A DNA stretch of 56,007 bases from Myxococcales bacterium (GTDB lineage: Bacteria; Myxococcota_A; Polyangia; Polyangiales; Houyiibacteriaceae), in the NCBI GenBank assembly GCA_029862185.1, contig JAOTXX010000019.1, positions 1 to 56,007 of the forward strand. The letters run 5' to 3'. The translations under genes and the position numbers were made by a program. A model generated the notes under the pieces. The model worked only from the letters and a program-made list of their open reading frames with translations. It was not told the DNA's origin and searched no databases. This document shows, one piece after another, positions 50,559 through 56,007 of this stretch; the stretch's first letter is position 1; every line of letters begins with the position of its first letter.

Positions 50559-51315
50559 CGCCTGCCGGCTCTAGCACGGGCCCTTTGGCTTTGCGAAGCC
50601 GTTCGAGCCATTCGAGCTCGGACTCGACGCGATCGGACAAAAGCGCATCACCTCGCTTCTTCGCTTCTTCGACGACCTGCTTGCGCTCTTCGATTTGGCG
50701 ATCCCACTGTACGACGGCCGCAGGAGAGTCGTCGAGCGCCCAACCTCGCGCAGTCGCCCGAACCGGAACGCGGACGCGGGCGTCGGCCGACGTCGCGCCC
50801 GGAACCGACACCTCGAGAAGGAGCCGCGGCCAGTTTGGGTCGACCTCGATGACACACGGCGACTCACCCCAATCGCGGTTTGAGCGAAACACCTCCGCGA
50901 CGAAGCCATCGCGGTTCACCTGGACCCACGCTAGACAAGTCCGCGCCCGCTCTCGAATTGCGACGACGACGTCGTGCCGCCCATCCCGGTCGAAGTCCGG
51001 ACGCGGATCAGGCGCAAGCTCGAGCCAGCGCCGCTCGGGCCAACGCACGTCTGGCACTTGAAGCGACAGGGAGGGTCCGCGCGTGGTCACGACACGGACG
51101 GTGGAGTAAGGGCCGTTCACCGCATCGAAGGCCACGTAGCCAGGCTCCTCGATCTGCCGGCCGATGGTGTAGCCGTGCCTGCGAAGGTCTTCGATGATCG
51201 CGACGGCTTCTTCCCGGGGATCGACGCCGATCTGGAGGTAGTCCAAGGGATCTTGAACCGCCTCGGGCTTCGCGCATCCAATCACGAGCGCACAGGAAAC
51301 GAGGAGAGACCGCAC
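50539..51315 (-). CDS. Putative lipoprotein of unknown function
   Basis: 258 residues, GTG start at 51315. A short signal peptide ends in the lipobox ALVIGC with Cys14. The middle (about 105-135, DFDRDGRHDVVVAIRERARTC) resembles a single FG-GAP/EF-hand-like calcium loop, D-x-D-x-D-G. The C-terminus (about 205-245) is a charged helix rich in Glu/Lys/Arg, perhaps a coiled coil. Function not recognised. It follows comF by 9 bases and overlaps smpB by 20, so it is embedded in an operon with housekeeping genes. Confidence 0.78.
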   Translation of the reverse strand: MRSLLVSCALVIGCAKPEAVQDPLDYLQIGVDPREEAVAIIEDLRRHGYTIGRQIEEPGYVAFDAVNGPYSTVRVVTTRGPSLSLQVPDVRWPERRWLELAPDPRPDFDRDGRHDVVVAIRERARTCLAWVQVNRDGFVAEVFRSNRDWGESPCVIEVDPNWPRLLLEVSVPGATSADARVRVPVRATARGWALDDSPAAVVQWDRQIEERKQVVEEAKKRGDALLSDRVESELEWLERLRKAKGPVLEPAGDGEEAR

Positions 51316-51324
51316 GCCGCTACT

Positions 51325-51948
51325 CTAGGCGGACTGAACGAGAACGCGAGTGGCCAGCACAAAGGTGTGCACCTCGGAGGCGCCGCCGGCTCGGAGGCCC
51401 TCGGATGCGGCCCGTAGCGTCGCCCCCGTGGTCCTCACGTCGTCGATCAGAAGCAATCGCCGGAGCCCACCCAAGCGCCAGGGTGCAAAGGCGCCGGTCA
51501 TGTTCTGCTGCCGCTCCCGGTGGGGCAGCTCGACCTGGCTCGGCGTGTTTCGTACGCGACGAAGGCCGCGGAGCATCAGCGGGACTGCGAGCGACTTGGC
51601 CACCGGCTTCGAAAGTAGGGCGGCCTGATCGTAGCCGCGTGAGCGGCGCCGTCGCCAGTGAAGGGGGACCGGGACGACGGCATCGACCTTGCCCGCCCAA
51701 GCATGCGCGTCAGTTGCCATCACCGAACCAAGCGCAGCGCCAAGCTCACTCCGCCCGTCGTACTTGAATCGCTGAATCGCATCCGCAACAGGACCGCCGT
51801 ACTCGAAGACAGCGCATGGATTGGATGTGTGTTCAATGAGCGTGGCGCATGCACCACAAAAGACCCCGGACACCTCCAAGGTCTCGTCGCATCCAGCGCA
51901 GCGGCGCGGCGCAAGCAAGCTGACAACTCCGCCGATGACATCGCGCAT
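51325..51948 (-). CDS. comF: ComF family phosphoribosyltransferase-like protein
   Basis: 207 residues. An N-terminal zinc-finger pair, CxxC at 17-20 and CxxC at 31-34, precedes a type I phosphoribosyltransferase fold with the PRPP loop LLLIDDVRTTGATL (about 166-179) and the ComF segment VPVPLHWRRRRSRGYDQAALL. In naturally transformable bacteria ComF helps process incoming single-stranded DNA; a role in competence here would fit with the prepilin peptidase at the right edge, but that is inference. It heads the minus-strand unit with the lipoprotein, smpB and the small beta protein. Confidence 0.92.
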   Translation of the reverse strand: MRDVIGGVVSLLAPRRCAGCDETLEVSGVFCGACATLIEHTSNPCAVFEYGGPVADAIQRFKYDGRSELGAALGSVMATDAHAWAGKVDAVVPVPLHWRRRRSRGYDQAALLSKPVAKSLAVPLMLRGLRRVRNTPSQVELPHRERQQNMTGAFAPWRLGGLRRLLLIDDVRTTGATLRAASEGLRAGGASEVHTFVLATRVLVQSA

Positions 51949-52174
51949 AACAGTGTATCGACTCGATCCAGTGGGAGTTGCCCTGCACTGGCAGCGACAT
52001 CGAACCCTGGCACTGCGGCCCCGTCACGACCGCCCCAAAGACATGCGCGGTAGCGCGAGCCTAAGGCGAAGCCCGGCGCAAAGCGCCGCCAAGGCCAAGC
52101 GAAGCAAAGGCCGCGGCGGGGAGGACTACGGGCGGGGGTGGGCGGGCGGTGTAACTAGGCAATGGCAGCGACAC
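51949..52174. other. Longest gene-free stretch; structured, GC-rich, possible interspersed repeat
   Basis: 226 bases between comF and rlmH, both on the minus strand. It holds three inverted repeats: CCAGTG/CACTGG (51968-51973 and 51986-51991); a tight hairpin CGGCGC-AAA-GCGCCG (52074-52088); and ACTAGG/CCTAGT (52154-52159 and 52174-52179), whose right arm covers the rlmH stop. The sequence TGGCAGCGACA occurs twice, near 51989 and 52163, flanking the GC-rich core. The CACTGGCA wording matches the unit of the array at 31639-31710. I find no convincing open frame. Confidence 0.6.
52074..52088. repeat. Perfect hairpin, 6-bp stem with AAA loop
   Basis: CGGCGC-AAA-GCGCCG in the comF/rlmH gap. No U-run follows on either strand, so it is not a standard intrinsic terminator. 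Confidence 0.6.
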
Positions 52175-52615
52175 CTAGTGGTCGTAGGGCTCCCCGCGCA
52201 AGATCGAAAAACCCCGATAGATCTGCTCCGCCAGAAACAATCGCGCGAGCCGGTGCGGGAGGGTCATCGCGGAAAGCGACAGGCGGAGGTCGGCCTTCTT
52301 CGAAATCTCCGGCGGAAGGCCGTAGGCGCCGCCGATCAAGAACACGACGCTCTGCACCGACTCGTTCTCAGCGCGCCCCAGCCATGTCGCGAGGTCCCGG
52401 CTGCTCAAGGCGCGGCCGTCGACCTCCAGCGCGACGACGCGCGACCGATCCGGAATGCTTCGCGTCAGCCGCTCTGCGACCTCGTCGACCATCCCGTCCT
52501 TGAGCTCGATCTCTTCGAGCTTGGCGTAGCGCCCAATACGCGCGTAGTAGTCGCCGAGCAGTGACCGAAGGTCCCGGTCCTTGGCCTTTCCAACAGCGAT
52601 GATTCGTACGCGCAC
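52175..52615 (-). CDS. rlmH: 23S rRNA (pseudouridine-1915-N3)-methyltransferase RlmH
   Basis: SPOUT methyltransferase that methylates pseudouridine 1915 in helix 69 of 23S rRNA. 146 residues, slightly under the usual 155. VVFLIGGAYGLPPEI is the SAM-binding knot, LSLSAMTLPHRLARLFLAEQIYRGFSI the following helix, and the C-terminus ends EPYDH, close to the family's PYHx. The start is GTG at 52615. rsfS lies 11 bases upstream; these two genes are neighbours in most bacteria. An inverted repeat spans its stop codon. Confidence 0.96.
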   Translation of the reverse strand: MRVRIIAVGKAKDRDLRSLLGDYYARIGRYAKLEEIELKDGMVDEVAERLTRSIPDRSRVVALEVDGRALSSRDLATWLGRAENESVQSVVFLIGGAYGLPPEISKKADLRLSLSAMTLPHRLARLFLAEQIYRGFSILRGEPYDH

Positions 52616-52626
52616 AACGCGAAGGT

Positions 52627-53070
52627 CTATGGGAAGCTGAAACCCTCGTCGGCCCGTTGGCCTTCGAACTCCACTCGATCGGCGTCGAGCCAGAGCCCCT
52701 CGAGGTCGTAGTAGCCGCGCATGTCCTGATGGAAGATGTGCACGACCACATCACCGAAATCGAGAAGCACCCAGTTGCCCTGCGGCAGGCCTTCGATGCC
52801 TGAGCAGCGCGAACCATACTTGTGCTTGAGGTCCTCTTCGATGCCACGGGCGATCGCGGCGACCTGGCGATCGCTTCGCCCGCTCATCACCACGACGTAG
52901 TCGGTGTAGTCGACCTTGCCTTGGACATCGATGATTTCGATCTGCCCTGCCTTCTTGTCGAGCCCTGCCTCGGCGACCTTGAGAGCCAGCTCGCGGCCGA
53001 CTAGCTGATCTTTGCTCGTAGGTGAGCTCGGGTTCGTCTCCAGTTGTGCGCCTTCTGCTTGTTTGGCCAA
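52627..53070 (-). CDS. rsfS: Ribosomal silencing factor RsfS
   Basis: Binds ribosomal protein uL14 and blocks subunit joining in starved cells. 147 residues. After about 25 variable residues the iojap fold starts at ALKVAEAGLDKKAGQIEIIDV; VDYTDYVVVMSGRSDRQVAAIA and GNWVLLDFGDVVVHIFHQDMRGYYDLEGLW are diagnostic. The start is a TTG at 53070: a strong AGGAGG (53075-53080) stands 4 bases ahead of it and no ATG or GTG is better placed. It begins 13 bases after proA. nadD, often found here, is absent. Confidence 0.95.
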   Translation of the reverse strand: MAKQAEGAQLETNPSSPTSKDQLVGRELALKVAEAGLDKKAGQIEIIDVQGKVDYTDYVVVMSGRSDRQVAAIARGIEEDLKHKYGSRCSGIEGLPQGNWVLLDFGDVVVHIFHQDMRGYYDLEGLWLDADRVEFEGQRADEGFSFP

Positions 53071-53083
53071 CTAGCCTCCTCCT

Positions 53084-54349
53084 TTACTGCCGGACCTGGC
53101 CCTCTCCTTGGCCAACCCATTTGAGAGTGCAGAGCTCCGCCAGGCCCATTGGACCATAGGCATGAAGCTTTGTTGTCGAAATTCCGATCTCGGCGCCCAG
53201 GCCGAGGGCAAATCCATCGTTGAAACGGGTCGACGCATTGACGAGAACCAGGCTCGCATCGACTTCCCGCAGCCAGCGATCGGCATGGGCGGCGTCTTTG
53301 GTGACGATCGCCTCCGTGTGATTCGAGCCGTGTTTCGCGACGTGCGCGAGCGCCGCGTCGATGCCATCGACAACGCCGACGTTGAGAACCAAGTCGAGGT
53401 ATTCGGTGTCCCAGTCGGCTTCGCTCACGGGCTTAACCCCGTTGAGGTACGCCGCGGCGCGATCGTCGGCGTGGATCTCGACGCCTTTCGCGCCCATCGC
53501 TGCACCAAGCTTCGGCAGAAAGGTGGGCGCCACAGCGGCATCGACCAGAAGCGTCTCCATGGCATTGCAGACGCCAGGACGTTGGACCTTAGCGTTCAGG
53601 GCGATCTCGAGGGCCATTTCTGGGTCGGCGCTGCCGTCGACAAAGACGTGACACACACCTTTGTAGTGCTGAATGACTGGGACTCTTGCATGCTCGGCGA
53701 CGAACCGAATCAATCCTTCTCCACCTCTCGGAATGACCATGTCCAGGATACCATCAAGACCAATCATCACCAAGGTCGCTTGTCGATCGGTGGTAGGAAG
53801 AAGCGTGACAGCTTCGGGGGGCAGGCCCTCGGCCGCAAGCGCCTGGGTGAAAACCTTCGCGATCGCCGTGTTGCTGTGAAACGCTTCTTTACCCCCTCGA
53901 AGCAGGACGGCGTTGCCACTTTTTAGGCAAAGCGAGGCCGCGTCCGCCGTGACGTTCGGCCGGGACTCGTAGATGATCCCGATGAGCCCGAGCGGTGCGC
54001 GCATCTTTCCGACCCGAAGGCCGTTGTCGAGGACGCGCTCTTCGACGACGGTGCCAACCGGGTCGGGAAGCGCAGCGACCTGGTCGAGGCCGCCAGCGAC
54101 GCCGTCGAGACGCGTTCGATCGAGCTGCAAGCGATCGAGCATCGCTTTGGAGAGCCCCATCTGTTCGGCTGCGACCATGTCTTGCGCGTTCGCCTCGATC
54201 ACCCGATCGCCAGCCTCGCCGCGCAGCGCTTCTGCAGCCCGCAGCAAGACGGCGTTCTTCTGCGCCGTGCTCGCGTTGGCAAGCACGCGCGAAGCGTCTT
54301 TGGCTCGCTGGGCCAGGCCCGTCACGAGCGCGGTCAGGTCATCGCTCAT
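53084..54349 (-). CDS. proA: Glutamate-5-semialdehyde dehydrogenase (gamma-glutamyl phosphate reductase)
   Basis: NADPH-dependent reduction of gamma-glutamyl phosphate, second step of proline synthesis. 421 residues from MSDDLTALV at 54349; an in-frame ATG at 54406 overlaps the proB stop and would add 19 unconserved residues. Catalytic Cys261 is in RPGVCNAMETLLVD; SGNAVLLRGGKEAFHSN and IPRGGEGLIRFV are family signatures, and RFNDGFALGLGAEIGIST closes the protein. It follows proB closely and is followed by rsfS. Confidence 0.96.
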   Translation of the reverse strand: MSDDLTALVTGLAQRAKDASRVLANASTAQKNAVLLRAAEALRGEAGDRVIEANAQDMVAAEQMGLSKAMLDRLQLDRTRLDGVAGGLDQVAALPDPVGTVVEERVLDNGLRVGKMRAPLGLIGIIYESRPNVTADAASLCLKSGNAVLLRGGKEAFHSNTAIAKVFTQALAAEGLPPEAVTLLPTTDRQATLVMIGLDGILDMVIPRGGEGLIRFVAEHARVPVIQHYKGVCHVFVDGSADPEMALEIALNAKVQRPGVCNAMETLLVDAAVAPTFLPKLGAAMGAKGVEIHADDRAAAYLNGVKPVSEADWDTEYLDLVLNVGVVDGIDAALAHVAKHGSNHTEAIVTKDAAHADRWLREVDASLVLVNASTRFNDGFALGLGAEIGISTTKLHAYGPMGLAELCTLKWVGQGEGQVRQ

Positions 54350-54395
54350 AGCCCGTGACGGTAGCACCTTTTCTCCCAAGCGGGAGCCGGCCTGC

Positions 54396-55505
54396 TCAAG
54401 CGCCATTCTTGGTTAAAACGATGTCGTCCCGGTGCACCACTTCGTCGCAGGTGTGGCTTCCGATTCGCTCGGCGATCTGGTGACTGTGTCCGCCGGCCAG
54501 CATGCGCACCTCGTCGGCACCATACCTCGCGAGACCGCGCGCAAGCTCCGCTCCCGATTCGTCGACGATCGAGACGGCATCACCGACCTTGAATGAACCG
54601 GTGACCGAAACGACGCCCGCCGGCAAGAGACTCGAATTGCGCTTCTCGAGCGCACGGCATGCCCCGGCGTCGACCACGATGCGACCGCGCGGCTTGAGCG
54701 TGTACGCGATCCAATGCTTTCGGCTCGGCAGGGGCGAACCCGCGGGCAGCAAGAGCGTGCCTACGTCGTCCCCCCGCATCAAGGCGCCGAGGAAGCCCGG
54801 CGATGCTGCGGGACCGACGACGACCGGCAAGCCATGAAGCGTGGCCCGGCGGGCGGCCTCGACTTTCGACTGCATCCCGCCAAGCCCGACATCGCTCTCG
54901 GGAGGCTTGATGAAGGCCTCGATGTCCGAGACGTCGTGCACTAGCGAAATGCGCGTGTTCTGGTCGTCGAGGATGCCGACGACGTCGCTCAACAAGACCA
55001 GCAGATCCGCTCCGACGAGCGTGCAGACCATCGCGGCAAGCTGATCGTTGTCGCCAAACCTGAGCTCGTCGATCGACACCGTATCGTTCTCGTTGATGAT
55101 CGGGACGACGCCGAGCCTGAGGAGCTCGTCGATGGCTTCCCGCGCGTGTAAGTAACGATCGCGGTCCGTCACCGCATCGTGGGTCAGCAGGACCTGCGCG
55201 ACGTGGATCCCGAGCGGCTCGAACGCGTCTTCGTACGCCCGCATGAGCAGGGACTGCCCGGTAGCAGCTGCAGCCTGAAGCAGCGAAACCTTCTTCGGGC
55301 GCTCGCTGAGCCCGATCCTCTCCCTGCCCAGTGCGACGGCGCCCGAGGAGACGAGCACGACCTTGCGCCCTGCCCTCACCTGAGTGGCCACCTGTGCGGC
55401 CACCTGTGCGAACCGCCCCCCGTCGGCGCAGAGCGCGCTGCTGCCGATTTTGACCACCATGCGCTTGCAGTCGCGAAGCGCGGCTCTGGTTGGATCCTTT
55501 GTCAT
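54396..55505 (-). CDS. proB: Glutamate 5-kinase
   Basis: Phosphorylates the gamma-carboxyl of glutamate, the committed and proline-inhibited step of proline synthesis. 369 residues from MTKDPTRAAL at 55505, preceded by AAGGGG; the frame stays open upstream. Amino-acid-kinase domain: VVKIGSSALC, VLVSSGAVALG, PIINENDTVSIDELRFGDND and GGMQSKVEAARRA. A C-terminal PUA domain (about 275-355: GRIVVDAGACRALE, LPAGVVSVTGSFKVGD, RYGADEVRMLAG) is present, as in E. coli. It diverges from the prepilin peptidase gene over 89 bases. Confidence 0.96.
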   Translation of the reverse strand: MTKDPTRAALRDCKRMVVKIGSSALCADGGRFAQVAAQVATQVRAGRKVVLVSSGAVALGRERIGLSERPKKVSLLQAAAATGQSLLMRAYEDAFEPLGIHVAQVLLTHDAVTDRDRYLHAREAIDELLRLGVVPIINENDTVSIDELRFGDNDQLAAMVCTLVGADLLVLLSDVVGILDDQNTRISLVHDVSDIEAFIKPPESDVGLGGMQSKVEAARRATLHGLPVVVGPAASPGFLGALMRGDDVGTLLLPAGSPLPSRKHWIAYTLKPRGRIVVDAGACRALEKRNSSLLPAGVVSVTGSFKVGDAVSIVDESGAELARGLARYGADEVRMLAGGHSHQIAERIGSHTCDEVVHRDDIVLTKNGA

Positions 55506-55594
55506 GTCGAGCCCCTTGAATCGCATCCCGAACGCCCCGCCGCAACCGGCATCCAAAAAGGGGACAGGCGCCTCGTGGCTGGTAGCATGGACCG

Positions 55595-56007
55595 ATGCTT
55601 GCGGCGGAGGTAGCGCGCTGGTTCGTTTGGCTCGTGGCTTTCGCCTGGGGGGCGGCGTGGGGCAGCTTCTTCAACGTCGCGATCTACCGATGGCCGCGGG
55701 GCATGTCGGTCGTGCGCCCGCCAAGCCACTGCCCGGGCTGCGGCGCGCCAATTCGAGCTTGGAACAACGTGCCGATCCTCGGCTGGCTTTTCCTGCGTGG
55801 AAAGGCGGCCTGCTGCGGCACCCCGATTTCGCCACGCTACCCCCTCATCGAGCTTCTAACCGCCATCATCTGTGTCGCGATCGCGGAGCTCTGGATCGTG
55901 CGAGCGGCGCCGGGCACCTTGCTGCTGCACGCGACGATCGAAACGATTCTCTATTTCGTGTTCGCAGGCGGACTTCTCATCGTTACCTTCGTCGACCTCG
56001 AGTGGAT
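55595..56007 (+). CDS. pilD: Prepilin leader peptidase/N-methyltransferase (partial, cut by the window end)
   Basis: The open frame from ATG 55595 runs off the right edge after 137 residues. It cleaves and methylates type IV pilin and type II secretion pseudopilins at the inner membrane. Visible features are AWGSFFNVAIYRWPRG, the cytoplasmic Cys loop CPGCGAPIRAWNNVPILGWL, SPRYPLIELLTA, and the first catalytic Asp in TFVDLEW at the very end. The second zinc pair, normally CxxC before GxPIS, reads AACCG here, so the four-Cys site is altered. Hydrophobic segments lie at about 8-25, 85-100 and 115-135. Pilus genes are not in the window. Confidence 0.88.
   Translation, partial: MLAAEVARWFVWLVAFAWGAAWGSFFNVAIYRWPRGMSVVRPPSHCPGCGAPIRAWNNVPILGWLFLRGKAACCGTPISPRYPLIELLTAIICVAIAELWIVRAAPGTLLLHATIETILYFVFAGGLLIVTFVDLEW

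Overview
This 56-kb, GC-rich window is densely packed bacterial chromosome. I place about 49 protein genes and see no tRNA, rRNA, CRISPR array, transposase or phage gene. The mix suggests a Myxococcota-type (deltaproteobacterial) chromosome, though this is inference from gene content and not a phylogeny. The pointers are a soluble Ser/Thr kinase, a disulfide-rich multi-module lipoprotein, a fused radical-SAM/DUF2344 protein, a TPR/cyclic-nucleotide-fold protein, a receiver-GAF-GGDEF protein, and proB-proA-rsfS-rlmH. The longest stretch without a gene is 226 bases (51949-52174), so no gap exceeds 300 bases.

Layout. 1-2554 (-): fumarase fumC coupled to a GNAT-like gene broken by a frameshift. 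2622-8543 (+): a P1B-type ATPase homologue that has lost its catalytic motifs, then argH, lysA and a ketoacyl synthase III. 8587-14515: gatB-mtnA and gatC-gatA on the minus strand, separated by a plus-strand diguanylate cyclase. 14666-21535: two histidine kinases, a homocysteine methyltransferase homologue, an anchored orphan, trmL and a Cys-rich lipoprotein. 21532-24487: an SDR/acyltransferase pair divergent from an inositol-monophosphatase-type phosphatase. 24574-31160: fadN-fadA beta-oxidation, a D-aminoacylase-type amidohydrolase and a divergent AraC regulator.

31171-40585: gloA, then lpdA-lipB, with a 12-unit hexanucleotide tandem array filling most of the gloA/lpdA promoter gap. A degenerate GTPase-DUF697 protein, a DUF1444-like orphan, a Ser/Thr kinase and the radical-SAM fusion follow. 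40582-46889 (-): a tight six-gene run, ubiB-ruvX-mltG-DUF72-cysC-glpD. 46980-49772 (+): a TPR/cNMP-fold protein and thrC. 49806-55505 (-): comF, a lipoprotein, smpB and a small beta protein, then proB-proA-rsfS-rlmH. A prepilin peptidase gene runs off the right edge.

Most genes are housekeeping: amino-acid synthesis (argH, lysA, thrC, proBA, possibly hisN), Gln-tRNA/Asn-tRNA amidation, lipoylation, beta-oxidation and ribosome maturation. The strongest unusual signal is the P-type ATPase homologue at 2622-4778. Its fold, membrane segments and N-terminal YHS-type metal site look intact, but the phosphorylated Asp, the TGE loop, the CPC metal site and the GDGxND motif are all replaced. This suggests a maintained pseudoenzyme rather than a pump. 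Other items worth attention are the Walker-A Lys-to-Arg DUF697 protein, the hexanucleotide array, the SDR lacking YxxxK paired with an acyltransferase, and several conserved-looking orphans.
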